A stretch of 64,000 nt of DNA from Bacteroidales bacterium (GTDB lineage: Bacteria; Bacteroidota; Bacteroidia; Bacteroidales; Tenuifilaceae): contig JABFRB010000002.1 in the NCBI GenBank assembly GCA_013141385.1, positions 1 to 64,000 of the forward strand, in the 5' to 3' direction. A program made the translations under genes and the position numbers. A model generated the notes under the pieces. The model had not been told where the DNA came from. It saw only the letters and a program-made list of their open reading frames with translations, and searched no databases. Shown piece after piece: positions 7,029 to 16,191 of the stretch; position 1 is the first letter of the stretch, and the number at the start of each line of letters is the position of its first letter.

Positions 7029-8981
7029 ATGCGTATTAAGTTACTAACCTTATTTGTTCTGATTTTATTTGGCTCTCAGGCATCAGCACAAACTGTTGAA
7101 TTGCTTCGACAAGCAGGAACAACAAAGGAATACCCAGGTGCAGGATACATTGTTGTGTACGATAGTACCAGCGTTAATGTACAGGAAACAGGTTTGAGTT
7201 ATTATAGCAACTCCAGACTTTTCAAAGCCTTAACTCTAAGTGGAGCAAAAGAGCTTGCAGTAATTAAATTTGATTACGATCCTCTTACCGCATTTATTCG
7301 AATTGAAAAGGTGCGTATTATCAGAAGTAATGGAGGCGTTGAGGTGATTGCTAATGATAAAGTATATGACTACCCAGCCCCGGCCCATTCAATATACTGG
7401 GGAGCCCGTCAGAAAATGATTGCTATTGGACGGTTAGAGCCAGGGGATGGTGTTGAAGTTAGGTTTTTTAAGAAAGGATTTGCTTATGCACTGTTAGCTC
7501 AACAGGAATTAAGCGATGAGTACTATATTCCTCCAATGCGTGGTCATTTTTACGATATCGTAGAGTTTTTCGCTTCATTTCCGATTAAGGAAAAAGTATA
7601 TAATTTGATAATCGCCAAGGAGAAAAAACTACAGTACAAGTTTTATAATGGTAAAGTTGATGAGAAGGTAAGCGAAAAGAATGGTAAAATTTGCTACACA
7701 TTCTCAGTAAAGAATATCATGCCAATTAAGCAAGAGCCAAAAATGGTAGCACTTTCAGATGTTGCTCCTAAACTTCTTATATCCACCAGTCCCGATTGGG
7801 AGACCAAATCGAAATGGTTTTGCGGTGTAAATGAAGATTATGGGAGTTTTAAATCTATTCCCGAAATCGATAAAAAGGTAAAAGAGATATTAAAGGGTGC
7901 AAAAAATGAGATGGATTCAATCTCAAAATTAAATCATTGGGTTGCTGATGAAATCCGCTACAGCGGTCTAACGATGGGAAAAGGTGAAGGGTTCACTCTT
8001 CACAAAGGCGAAATGGATTTTAATGACCGTTGTGGTGTTTGTAAGGACAAGGCGGGAATGCTTATTACCATGCTACGCTCAGCGGGATTCGTTTCATACC
8101 CCGCAATGACTATGGCTGGTTCGCGTATTGACCGAATTCCTGCCGATCAGTTCAACCATTCGGTTACGATTGTTAAACTTCGGAGCGGAGAGTATAAATT
8201 ACTTGACCCAACATGGGTTCCATTTACTCGTGAAGAGTGGAGTAGCCGGGAGCAACAACAAAATTATTTGATGGGTTTGCCCGAAGGTGCTGATCTAAAG
8301 GAAACTCCAATATCATCTCCGGAAAATCACTATTTTAGAATTAATGGCACATCTCAATTAGCAAACGATGGCACTTTAACGGGTGAATTTATTCTAGTTG
8401 CTGAGGGGCAATCTGATGCCAACGTTAGAAGTCTCTTTACACGTAGCTATAAAGCCGATTGGCAGTCGAATTTTGAGAAGGAGTTGATGAAAATATCACC
8501 AAGAATCGAAATTATTGAGATGAGCTATACTGATCCTTACGCTTATCTTCTTCAACCAGTTCAAATCAAGGTGAAATACAGAATTCCTAATTATGCAATT
8601 GCTACAAAAAACGAAATTATTTTCACACCAGTTCTAGCATCAAATCTATTTGGTAGCCGTCATAGCCATATTGCCTTCGATCCATCTATCGAAAATCGAA
8701 ATTATCCGTTTGTTGATGCGTGCTCTAAGTTGATAGAGTTAAACGAGGTTATTACACTTCCAACAAATATGACGATAAAATTTAAGCCAGAAACAATACA
8801 ATCGAAGGGTAGTGGTGTCGATTTTGAATCAACCTATACGCTCGATGAAAACATGCTAAAGTTTTCTCAGAAAGTAGTGCTAAAAAAGCGAATCTACCAA
8901 CCTGAAGATTGGCGGTCGTTCAGAGATGCAGTAAAGTATCAGAACGAATTTGCAAATACACCAGTAGTCCTTAAATTCTAA
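7029..8981 (+). CDS. DUF3857 / transglutaminase-like secreted protein, catalytic triad intact
   Basis: This 650-residue protein has a signal peptide (cleavage near SQASAQ). It has the three-part architecture common in Bacteroidota: DUF3857 (residues ~50-240), a transglutaminase core (~280-410) and a C-terminal DUF3858-like beta domain (~430-640). The papain-like triad is complete: Cys338 in CGVCKDKAG, His377 in FNHSV and Asp393 in LLDPTW. Family members are probably periplasmic or surface peptide-modifying enzymes; substrates are unknown. Only 11 nt separate it from the next gene, a paralogue, so the two form an operon. Confidence 0.85.
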   Translation: MRIKLLTLFVLILFGSQASAQTVELLRQAGTTKEYPGAGYIVVYDSTSVNVQETGLSYYSNSRLFKALTLSGAKELAVIKFDYDPLTAFIRIEKVRIIRSNGGVEVIANDKVYDYPAPAHSIYWGARQKMIAIGRLEPGDGVEVRFFKKGFAYALLAQQELSDEYYIPPMRGHFYDIVEFFASFPIKEKVYNLIIAKEKKLQYKFYNGKVDEKVSEKNGKICYTFSVKNIMPIKQEPKMVALSDVAPKLLISTSPDWETKSKWFCGVNEDYGSFKSIPEIDKKVKEILKGAKNEMDSISKLNHWVADEIRYSGLTMGKGEGFTLHKGEMDFNDRCGVCKDKAGMLITMLRSAGFVSYPAMTMAGSRIDRIPADQFNHSVTIVKLRSGEYKLLDPTWVPFTREEWSSREQQQNYLMGLPEGADLKETPISSPENHYFRINGTSQLANDGTLTGEFILVAEGQSDANVRSLFTRSYKADWQSNFEKELMKISPRIEIIEMSYTDPYAYLLQPVQIKVKYRIPNYAIATKNEIIFTPVLASNLFGSRHSHIAFDPSIENRNYPFVDACSKLIELNEVITLPTNMTIKFKPETIQSKGSGVDFESTYTLDENMLKFSQKVVLKKRIYQPEDWRSFRDAVKYQNEFANTPVVLKF

Positions 8982-8992
8982 TACCTACAATT

Positions 8993-10765
8993 ATGAACTC
9001 AAGATATTTTTTAGGACTACTACTGATTGTCTTTGCTTCATGTAGTTCCCCTTTAACTCAAGAACAGAAAAACGCTGATGCTGTTTATCTTAAACAGATA
9101 AAAGAGTACACATTGAATTTAGATGGTTCTTCCAGCTATCATTACTACCATAAATTCCGTTTTAACTCTTATCTTTCATTTAACAGATTCTTTGGAGAAA
9201 CCTTTGTTGCTTATAATCCGGAATATCAAACATTAAGGGTGAACAAATCTGAAACTAAGATGGCGGATGGAAAAAAGGTTAAATCACCAGAGAATGCTTT
9301 TAATGAGGTACTACCATCCTTTGCTGCCGATGCTCCTGATTACAATAATTTGCGTGAAATGGTAATAACCCATGTTGGCTTGGAAAGAGAAGCTGTTGTT
9401 GAATTGGATTATGAGATACAAACTAAGGCAAGTTTCACTCCTTTTATTTCTGATAAAGTAAACCTTTGCGAATCATCGCCAGTGAAAGAAGTTGAAGTGA
9501 TTGTTAGAGTGCCAAAAGGTGTAAAATTGAATTATAATTTGATAAATAAACCTGCTGGTTTGACCTGCAAAAAGAGTACTAAAGGGGAATATGATGTATA
9601 TTCATGGAAGGCCTACAACTTGAGTGCAATGTCGCATGAACCATTACAGTCCGAAGGATTTACGGCCTACCCAGCACTTCAATTTAGTACGGTAGATCTG
9701 TTAACTGCATTCAATTACTTGAAAGGCAACTTAACAAAAGGTTTTACAGCGGATGAATCCGCAAAAAACCTTTTGGCATCAAAGGAAAAAGGATGGGAAA
9801 AAGTAGAATTAATAAAAAATTATGTTGTTTCAAATATAAACACATATGTTGTTTTACCGCAATTAGCAGGGTACCGTTTCCGTTCATCCGAAAAGGTTTG
9901 GCAGAGCAATGGAGGCATAGAGGCTGAAAAAGCAATTCTGCTTACTGCGTTGTTAAAAAATGCTGGGTTTAATACTCAAATGGTGATTGCAGGATACCCC
10001 CATTTCTTAAACAAAGAAGTTGGACGCCCCAATTCATTCGATAAATTTTGGGTAAAAGTTGAATTAGATGGTGAAACCCGATTTTTTTCGGCGGTTGAGG
10101 AGCATTCAAAAATTCCAGGTCAGAGAATACCCATTGCAATTGTAGATGATATCTCCAAAGTTAACCTTGAGATTTCTCAAAAACCAAATTTAAAACTCAA
10201 TTTTAATTCGGATTTAAAAATATCGGCCGAAGGAAAAGTAGATGGAACAGCCTTTATTAAAATGAATAGTTTTGATGATAGTAAGGATTTACTGAGGGGT
10301 ATCTCATCTTCTGATTATACATCGACAAAAACTTCTTGCACGAAAGATTCTATTTTCTATTCTGCATCTTTTACAAATTCAAATCTTGTTAAAAAAATTG
10401 ATGGGTATTACATAATGAATCTTCCTTATATTGCTCAGGGAATTGCAGCAAATGGTATCGAAGAACTCCCCCTAGCAAGAATTACAAGCATTGAACTATT
10501 GGGTTCAATCAACGAATCGTACACATTCGTTTTTACCTTGCCCAATGGATATAGTTTAATCTCACCAATTAATGAAACAAAGGTTGAGAATAGTTTGGGG
10601 ATGTGCGATATTACTCGAACAGAGAAAAACGGTAAGATAATGATTACTAGAAAATTGATTGTAAACAAAGCAATTATTCCTGTTGAGAGTTATTCTGATT
10701 TTCGTCAATTAATGACCATTTGGGCAGATAAGAACCTTAATAAGGTGATTATAAAGGTTGAATAG
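8993..10765 (+). CDS. DUF3857-type lipoprotein, catalytically dead transglutaminase-like paralogue
   Basis: This 590-residue lipoprotein (lipobox FASCSS) has the same DUF3857 / transglutaminase-fold / C-terminal beta layout as the gene upstream. Aligning the core helix KAILLTALLKNAGF with KAGMLITMLRSAGF of the neighbour puts Glu310 where the catalytic Cys should be. FDKFWV replaces FNHSV (His lost), and the Asp position reads Ser in RFFSAVEE. All three catalytic residues are therefore absent, so it is probably a pseudoenzyme. It may bind the same ligand or form a complex with the active neighbour; this is inference from the operon arrangement. Confidence 0.8.
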   Translation: MNSRYFLGLLLIVFASCSSPLTQEQKNADAVYLKQIKEYTLNLDGSSSYHYYHKFRFNSYLSFNRFFGETFVAYNPEYQTLRVNKSETKMADGKKVKSPENAFNEVLPSFAADAPDYNNLREMVITHVGLEREAVVELDYEIQTKASFTPFISDKVNLCESSPVKEVEVIVRVPKGVKLNYNLINKPAGLTCKKSTKGEYDVYSWKAYNLSAMSHEPLQSEGFTAYPALQFSTVDLLTAFNYLKGNLTKGFTADESAKNLLASKEKGWEKVELIKNYVVSNINTYVVLPQLAGYRFRSSEKVWQSNGGIEAEKAILLTALLKNAGFNTQMVIAGYPHFLNKEVGRPNSFDKFWVKVELDGETRFFSAVEEHSKIPGQRIPIAIVDDISKVNLEISQKPNLKLNFNSDLKISAEGKVDGTAFIKMNSFDDSKDLLRGISSSDYTSTKTSCTKDSIFYSASFTNSNLVKKIDGYYIMNLPYIAQGIAANGIEELPLARITSIELLGSINESYTFVFTLPNGYSLISPINETKVENSLGMCDITRTEKNGKIMITRKLIVNKAIIPVESYSDFRQLMTIWADKNLNKVIIKVE

Positions 10766-10781
10766 ATTAGTAATGATAATG

Positions 10782-10817
10782 AATAGAAAAACCACCTTAA
10801 TAGGTGGTTTTTCTATT
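10782..10817. terminator. Bidirectional terminator
   Basis: A 15-bp perfect stem (10782-10796 with 10803-10817), loop ttaata, with A-rich and T-rich flanks, lies between the converging DUF3857 and EPSP synthase-like genes. Confidence 0.88.
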
Positions 10818-10832
10818 ATGAGTAAGACGTCA

Positions 10833-12083
10833 TTATTGTGGTGCTTGTTCCGCAGAAAAGCCTATTTTCTTAAAATCATCCCAGAATGAAGGGTATGAAT
10901 TACTAGTAATTTTGGGATTTTCAACAATAACTTGAATGCCCGTAACTGCTATGGGTGCAAAAGCCATTACCATACGGTGATCGTCAAAGGTTGAAATCTC
11001 AATAGGTTTGCTAGATATTTTTTTGATTTTACCATCAAAACAAAGCGTTTCCTGATCGTCTTGAGAATCAATGGTTAAATTTGCTCCGAATTTAAGGAGT
11101 TCAGATTGAAGTGACTTTATCCGATCATTATATTTTAAGTGTAAATCTTTAACCCCTTTCATACGGAAGGGAATTTTTAGCATAACGCAAAGTACAGCAA
11201 AAGTTGGAACTATATCAGGATTATTGGTAAAATCGTACTCGAAATATTTCAAAACTTTCTTACCCTTTGTAAGTACAATGCCATCCTGAATATATGAAGT
11301 TTTCACCCCAAACTGCTCAAAGAGTTCTTTTATTACGGAATCGCATTGAACGCTGTCTACATTGATTCCTTTAATTGTAAAATGGCATTTTTTGGATAAA
11401 GCAGCAATCTCATACCAATACGATGCGGCACTCCAATCGGCCTCAACTGAAATTTCCGAACCATCCTTGAATCTAGATTCAATCAGAAGTTCGCTCATAT
11501 TCCAACCAGAATTTATTCCAAGGTATTGTAATGCTTTTAATGTAAGTTCTATATACGATGAATTTGTAATTATATCCTTCATTTCAAGAATCACTGAGTT
11601 TGGTATACTTGAAGATAAAATCAATGATGCTGAAATTGTTTTTCTACTAATACTGCTATCAACTTTTAGTATTGTATTTCCTTTAAAACCTTTTCCAATT
11701 AGTTTAAACGGTGGCAATCCTTCTCTTTCAATAAAAGAGATATTGATGCCTTGCTTCTGAAGCAGTTTAACTATCTTTTCTAAAGGATGATCTTTAGTTT
11801 TATCAGAACTTGTAATTATCCATTCACCCTTAAAAAAATTGAAAAATGAACGTAGGTGTCTTAACGCTTTTCTAGCATCGCTTTCCTCAATTGTTTTTTT
11901 AATCTTAGGAACACTGTCAAAGATGATTTCAACATCTTCCTTTTCAGGTAAGTTTTTTTGGTCAGCGTTTGAGTGTTTGATTACTCTAAAAATTAAAACC
12001 TTGTTACTAATGCTTTTAACGGGAGAAAGGGTAATTTCTCCCACAAGGTCATTATCAACCTTTGAAACTATATACTTTAGCAT
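10833..12083 (-). CDS. aroA: Highly divergent EPSP synthase (AroA) homologue
   Basis: This 416-residue protein has the normal length and fold signatures of 3-phosphoshikimate 1-carboxyvinyltransferase: KSISNK near residue 23, ADWSAASYW (216-224), NPDIVPT with Asp290, DDHRMVMAF with Arg370 and SYPSFW near the C-terminus. EPSP synthase transfers enolpyruvyl from PEP to shikimate-3-phosphate. Many substrate-contact positions are altered against E. coli AroA by my alignment: Arg27 is Lys28, the GTA loop reads ARKALR, Arg124 is Lys95, Gln171 is Lys148, Glu341 is Tyr318 and Lys411 is Asn395. It may be a tolerant, slow or repurposed enzyme, or the normal form in this lineage. No other shikimate gene is nearby. 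The gene symbol is given for family, not proven activity. Confidence 0.7.
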   Translation of the reverse strand: MLKYIVSKVDNDLVGEITLSPVKSISNKVLIFRVIKHSNADQKNLPEKEDVEIIFDSVPKIKKTIEESDARKALRHLRSFFNFFKGEWIITSSDKTKDHPLEKIVKLLQKQGINISFIEREGLPPFKLIGKGFKGNTILKVDSSISRKTISASLILSSSIPNSVILEMKDIITNSSYIELTLKALQYLGINSGWNMSELLIESRFKDGSEISVEADWSAASYWYEIAALSKKCHFTIKGINVDSVQCDSVIKELFEQFGVKTSYIQDGIVLTKGKKVLKYFEYDFTNNPDIVPTFAVLCVMLKIPFRMKGVKDLHLKYNDRIKSLQSELLKFGANLTIDSQDDQETLCFDGKIKKISSKPIEISTFDDHRMVMAFAPIAVTGIQVIVENPKITSNSYPSFWDDFKKIGFSAEQAPQ

Positions 12084-12117
12084 ATTATATCAATTTGAAG
12101 AAAAAACAGTCCAATGT

Positions 12118-12125
12118 CAAAAGTA
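12118..12125 (-). promoter_or_regulatory. -7 box of the aroA-like gene
   Basis: On the minus strand TACTTTTG matches TAnnTTTG, 35 nt before the ATG. A TTG lies 17 nt further upstream, slightly closer than consensus. Confidence 0.4.
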
Positions 12126-12374
12126 AGAATTTAATATTAAAACAATTACCTTTTTCTCAAAATGAAAACATTTATAATTTTAAAGTATGTAAATGTTTGC
12201 GATAGATATTCATAATCTCATTGTATTAAAAATTATAGATGTAATCTTTTCGCTTTTTTAAGTATCTTTACTGTTGCGGTAGTTAATTTAAGTTTGGATA
12301 ATATGAAATCATTTTTAAACTTTGAATTCTCAACTTGCTCTGGCTGCATTTTTCTTATCAAATATAAATGAACA

Positions 12375-12863
12375 ATGAAAATTCAAAATGAAAGTACTGT
12401 TGTTAGAATTCAAGTGCTTAAATCCGTTTTTGCTATTATTTTATTGTCATGTATTGGTATTTTATATACTACAAACATAGAGCCATATAGTATTAAGTAT
12501 CTTGGTTTGTCTAACCTAGGGATTATACTAATTCTAATTATTGCATATTTTGCGTTTTACTTCTATCATCTAATAGTGAAAACATCATATTTTTTCTTTT
12601 CTGACGAGGGGTTTAAAATTATCTTCCGATTTTACCCGTTACGACCAATAAACCCCAAGAAGAGTTCAATCGAAATCCCTAAAAATCAACTTTACAAGTA
12701 TTCAATAATTAAAACACTTATAAGAGAAGAGGTTGTTGTATATCAAAAAACAGGCAAGCAGATATCTAAATATCCCCCATTTAGCCTAAAAGGTTTGAAG
12801 AAAGAACAAAAAGCCATGCTGATCCAAGCGCTAAACTCCTATGTACAGGAAGACATCACATAA
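12375..12863 (+). CDS. Hypothetical protein with two membrane segments
   Basis: I do not recognise this 162-residue protein. It has two hydrophobic helices (about residues 15-32 and 45-66) followed by a cytoplasmic-looking domain of about 95 residues with alternating beta strands (FFFSDEGFKIIFRF, SSIEIPKNQLYKY) and a C-terminal helix. This layout resembles small bacterial PH-like membrane proteins. It ends 17 nt before dprA and is probably cotranscribed with it, but it has no obvious link to DNA uptake. Confidence 0.6.
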   Translation: MKIQNESTVVRIQVLKSVFAIILLSCIGILYTTNIEPYSIKYLGLSNLGIILILIIAYFAFYFYHLIVKTSYFFFSDEGFKIIFRFYPLRPINPKKSSIEIPKNQLYKYSIIKTLIREEVVVYQKTGKQISKYPPFSLKGLKKEQKAMLIQALNSYVQEDIT

Positions 12864-12880
12864 TTAATTCATAAAGCATC

Positions 12881-14005
12881 TTGGTCGATAATCTACTTAA
12901 ATATAAGATAGGAATCGAAATGATTCCTAAAGTTGGAAGTATCAATGCTAAAAAGTTGATAGCTTATTGTGGTGGCGTTGAGGAGGTTTTTAAACAAAGT
13001 AAAAAAGCCTTACTCAAGATTCCTGGAGTTGGAGAATGCCTTGCAACGGAAATTATAAATCAAAATATTCTTAGCAAGGCAGAGCAAGAGGTTGAATTCA
13101 TTGAAAAATATAATATTCAGGCACTTTTCTATTTAGATGCTGATTATCCTGAACGTCTCCGCCAATGTGATGATGGCCCTATCGTTCTATTCGTTAAAGG
13201 TAAAAATGAAATTAATTTTAACAGAGAAAAGTACATTAGCATTGTTGGAACCCGAAAGGCCACCGATTATGGTAAAAAAATCTGTGAAGATATTATTACA
13301 GGACTATCACAAAAAGGGTACAACCCAATAATTGTAAGTGGTTTGGCTTATGGGATTGATATTGTTGCACATAAATCAGCTCTTAAAAACGATTTGCAAA
13401 CGCTGGCTGTCTTGGGTCATGGACTTGATACGATTTACCCCGTTTCGCATCGAAATGTGGCAAAGGATATCGTTGAAACGGGTGCTCTTTTAACTGATTT
13501 CCCATCAAAGACAAAATTTGATAGAAATAATTTTATTAAGAGGAATAGGATAATTGCAGGATTATCCGATGCAACAATTGTTGTTGAAAGCGGATCCGAA
13601 GGGGGGGCTTTGATAACAGCTGATTTGGCCAATTCGTATAATCGAGAGGTATTTGCTGTACCGGGGAATGTGGGAGCGAAATACTCCATGGGTTGTAATC
13701 AACTCATAAAATCAAATAAAGCAGCACTAATAGAGACTTTTGAAGATATTGAGTATCTTTTGGGTTGGGAACCAGTAAACATTCAGAAACCACCAAAACA
13801 AATTGTTCTTTTTTCAGAGTTGTCTGATGATGAGCAGAGAATTGTAGAGTACCTAAAGGGGGTGGATCAGGAGTCAATAGATATTATATGCATTAAATTA
13901 CAAATGCCAGTTTCTAAGGTATCATCCTTGCTATTAAACCTTGAATTTGCGGGTGTTGTTAAGAGTAAACCTGGGAAAGTTTTTTCTTTGAACATCTCAA
14001 AATAA
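12881..14005 (+). CDS. dprA: DNA-processing protein DprA
   Basis: This 374-residue protein has an N-terminal helix-hairpin-helix region (IPGVGECLA, ~47-56). A Rossmann-like DprA core follows (IVGTRKATDYG 121-131, IIVSGLAYGID 150-160, HGLDTIYP 180-187, FIKRNRIIAGLSDATIVVES 218-237, GGALITADLA 241-250), and then a C-terminal winged-helix (~305-370). DprA loads RecA onto incoming single-stranded DNA in natural transformation and is widely conserved even in lineages not known to be competent. The start is TTG at 12881, chosen because it precedes the conserved N-terminal helix; the next ATG (12920) would delete it. Confidence 0.93.
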   Translation: MVDNLLKYKIGIEMIPKVGSINAKKLIAYCGGVEEVFKQSKKALLKIPGVGECLATEIINQNILSKAEQEVEFIEKYNIQALFYLDADYPERLRQCDDGPIVLFVKGKNEINFNREKYISIVGTRKATDYGKKICEDIITGLSQKGYNPIIVSGLAYGIDIVAHKSALKNDLQTLAVLGHGLDTIYPVSHRNVAKDIVETGALLTDFPSKTKFDRNNFIKRNRIIAGLSDATIVVESGSEGGALITADLANSYNREVFAVPGNVGAKYSMGCNQLIKSNKAALIETFEDIEYLLGWEPVNIQKPPKQIVLFSELSDDEQRIVEYLKGVDQESIDIICIKLQMPVSKVSSLLLNLEFAGVVKSKPGKVFSLNISK

Positions 14006-14094
14006 ATTCTTTTATATTTTGTGGCGAAGTAAGATGCTACCTTATTGCCCTTGTGTGACCAGTTGAGGACAGAACATATTAGGTAAAGTTTTGT

Positions 14095-14102
14095 TAAGTT
14101 TG
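14095..14102 (+). promoter_or_regulatory. -7 box of the tatD-ansA operon
   Basis: TAAGTTTG matches TAnnTTTG exactly and lies 25 nt before the tatD ATG. No clear -33 element is seen. Confidence 0.4.
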
Positions 14103-14127
14103 CAGCCTGTTTAATAAAAGTTATTTA

Positions 14128-14913
14128 ATGATACTTGTTGATTCACACTCCCATATCTTTGATAAAAGTTTTGACATAGATCGCTCTGATGTTATTGCCA
14201 GAGCTGCTGATGCAGGTGTAAAATATCATATCCTTCCAAGTATTGATTCTAAATGCACCGAAAAGGTAATAGAGGTATCGAAGCAATACAAGAATATATG
14301 CTTTCCACTTATTGGCTTACATCCAACATCAGTTGATTCTGGTTTTGAAGCAGAACTTTTGCACATTGAGACAATGATTCCAAACTATAAATACTATGGG
14401 ATTGGTGAAATTGGAATAGACCTATATTGGGATAAGACCTACATTGAACAGCAAAAAATTGCATTTAGACATCAACTAAGATTAGCAAAAAGCCTTCATT
14501 TGCCCGTTGTCATCCATTCTCGAAATTCATTCGATGAAATATTTGAGATTGCTGATCAGGAAAATGATGCAAATCTTCGTGGAGTTTTTCATAGTTTTTC
14601 GGGAACTCTTGAGCACTACAATCATATTATAGAATACAAAGGTTTTAAGGTTGGAATTGGGGGAATTGTTACCTATAAAAATGGCGGGATAGATAAAGTG
14701 GTTGCTAAGATGGATATATCGAATATTTTACTTGAAACGGATTCACCATATCTAGCACCAGTCCCTAAAAGAGGTCAGCGAAATGAAGGGCAAAATCTAA
14801 TCTATATTGCGCAAAAGGTATCAGAAATACTAGAAATTCCCTTGGGGGAGGTTGCAAAAGAAACCACTAAAAACACACTTGAACTCTTCAATATTAAAAC
14901 AGAAGAATTATGA
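14128..14913 (+). CDS. tatD: TatD-family metal-dependent hydrolase / DNase
   Basis: This 261-residue amidohydrolase-fold protein has all metal and catalytic positions of the TatD family: His7-x-His9 (DSHSHIFD), Glu94 (GEIGID), His130 (PVVIHSR), His155 (VFHSFSG) and Asp205 (LETDSPYLAPVPKRG). Family members are 3'-5' DNases or phosphodiesterases acting in DNA repair and degradation. The stop overlaps the asparaginase start by 4 nt (ATGA), so the two are translationally coupled. This tatD-asparaginase pairing is, to my knowledge, common in Bacteroidota. Confidence 0.9.
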   Translation: MILVDSHSHIFDKSFDIDRSDVIARAADAGVKYHILPSIDSKCTEKVIEVSKQYKNICFPLIGLHPTSVDSGFEAELLHIETMIPNYKYYGIGEIGIDLYWDKTYIEQQKIAFRHQLRLAKSLHLPVVIHSRNSFDEIFEIADQENDANLRGVFHSFSGTLEHYNHIIEYKGFKVGIGGIVTYKNGGIDKVVAKMDISNILLETDSPYLAPVPKRGQRNEGQNLIYIAQKVSEILEIPLGEVAKETTKNTLELFNIKTEEL

Positions 14914-15944
14914 ATGGAGAAGGTATTTCAATTCTAATTATATATACCGGTGGAACAATTGGAATGAAGCAAAACCCCGAGACTGGGGCTCTAATTCCTT
15001 TTAATTTTAATCAGATAGAAATTGAGGTTCCGGAATTAAAAAAATTTCACTATAAACTCGAAACAATATCTTTTAATCCTCCAGTTGATTCATCCGATAT
15101 CTCCCCCGATTTCTGGATTAAACTCGCAGTAACCATAAAAGAGAACTACGAAAAATACGATGGATTTGTAATACTACACGGCACTGACACCATGTCATTT
15201 ACCGCATCAGCATTAAGTTTTATGCTTCAAAATCTTGATAAACCTGTTATACTAACTGGCTCCCAATTACCAATAGGGATGCTGCGAACCGATGGAAAGG
15301 AAAATCTTATAAGTGCTATTGAGATTGCTGCGGCATCGCATAATGGACAACCCTTGGTCCCCGAAGTGTGTATATTCTTTGAGAATAGATTATTTCGTGG
15401 GAATCGGGCTACAAAGCATAATGCAGAACACTTTAATGCCTTTAGATCCGATAACTACCCACACCTTGCCGAAGCCGGGATCAACATCAAGTACAACTTT
15501 GCTTTTATCCATTATCCAACCAGCAAGCGTGATTTGATAATTCATACCAATCTCGATAATAATATAGGTATACTTAAACTCTTTCCCGGAATAACTGCCG
15601 AATTTGTTGATTCAGTGTTAAATTCACCTAGCATTAAGGCTATAATTCTTGAAACCTTTGGATCTGGAAATGCGCCAAGCCTTTCATGGTTTTTGGATAA
15701 AATCAGAGATGCAGTTAGCAGAGGTGTTGTTGTTGTAAACGTTACTCAATGCCATGCAGGCAGCGTTGACATGGAGAAGTATGAAAATGGCTTGATTTTA
15801 AAAAAAGCAGGCGTAATTAGCGGATACGATATTACTTTTGAAGCAGCTGTTGCTAAGTTAATGCTACTACTAGGGAAGAAATTAACACCAGATATAATAA
15901 AGCAAGAAATGGCGAAATCAATGAGCGGGGAGATATCAAAATAA
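14910..15944 (+). CDS. ansA: Type I L-asparaginase
   Basis: This 344-residue cytosolic asparaginase hydrolyses L-asparagine to aspartate and ammonia. It has no signal peptide. The active-site threonines are present: Thr16 in YTGGTIGM and Thr91-Asp92 in LHGTDTMSFTASAL, with KPVILTGSQLP and GNRATKHNAEHFNAF downstream, as in E. coli AnsA. Its length is typical. The start ATG overlaps the tatD stop. Confidence 0.93.
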   Translation: MNGEGISILIIYTGGTIGMKQNPETGALIPFNFNQIEIEVPELKKFHYKLETISFNPPVDSSDISPDFWIKLAVTIKENYEKYDGFVILHGTDTMSFTASALSFMLQNLDKPVILTGSQLPIGMLRTDGKENLISAIEIAAASHNGQPLVPEVCIFFENRLFRGNRATKHNAEHFNAFRSDNYPHLAEAGINIKYNFAFIHYPTSKRDLIIHTNLDNNIGILKLFPGITAEFVDSVLNSPSIKAIILETFGSGNAPSLSWFLDKIRDAVSRGVVVVNVTQCHAGSVDMEKYENGLILKKAGVISGYDITFEAAVAKLMLLLGKKLTPDIIKQEMAKSMSGEISK

Positions 15945-16020
15945 ATACTTTGATTTATTATTTGATTGTGGTATAGTTTTTTTTTGTAATTTGCGCCCCT
16001 ATTTGAAACAAAAACTCCAA

Positions 16021-16109
16021 GGAGAGATGGCCGAGTTGGTCGATGGCGCACGCCTGGAAAGTGTGTAAGCTCCAAAAGGGCTTCATGGGTTCGAATCCCA
16101 TTCTCTCCG
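16021..16109 (+). tRNA. tRNA-Ser (anticodon GGA)
   Basis: The acceptor GGAGAGA pairs with TCTCTCC and the discriminator is G. The anticodon loop contains GGA, there is a long class II variable arm (aagctccaaaagggctt) and the T-arm is ATGGG-TTCGAAT-CCCAT. The length is 89 nt, and CCA is not encoded. Confidence 0.95.
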
Positions 16110-16116
16110 CACACTC

Positions 16117-16150
16117 AAAAATTCCTCGCTCTATACTGCGAGGAATTTTT
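16117..16150 (+). terminator. Terminator of tRNA-Ser
   Basis: A 13-bp stem (16117-16129 with 16138-16150) with an 8-nt loop is followed by a T-run. Confidence 0.85.
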
Positions 16151-16191
16151 TCTTCTATTAAATCTGTTCTATCTTTTTATTTTTTCAAAGA

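Noticed and set aside
15746-16114. 122-codon ORF on the minus strand
   Set aside because: It covers tRNA-Ser and the end of ansA antisense; the protein start resembles a well-known spurious ORF opposite tRNA-Ser.
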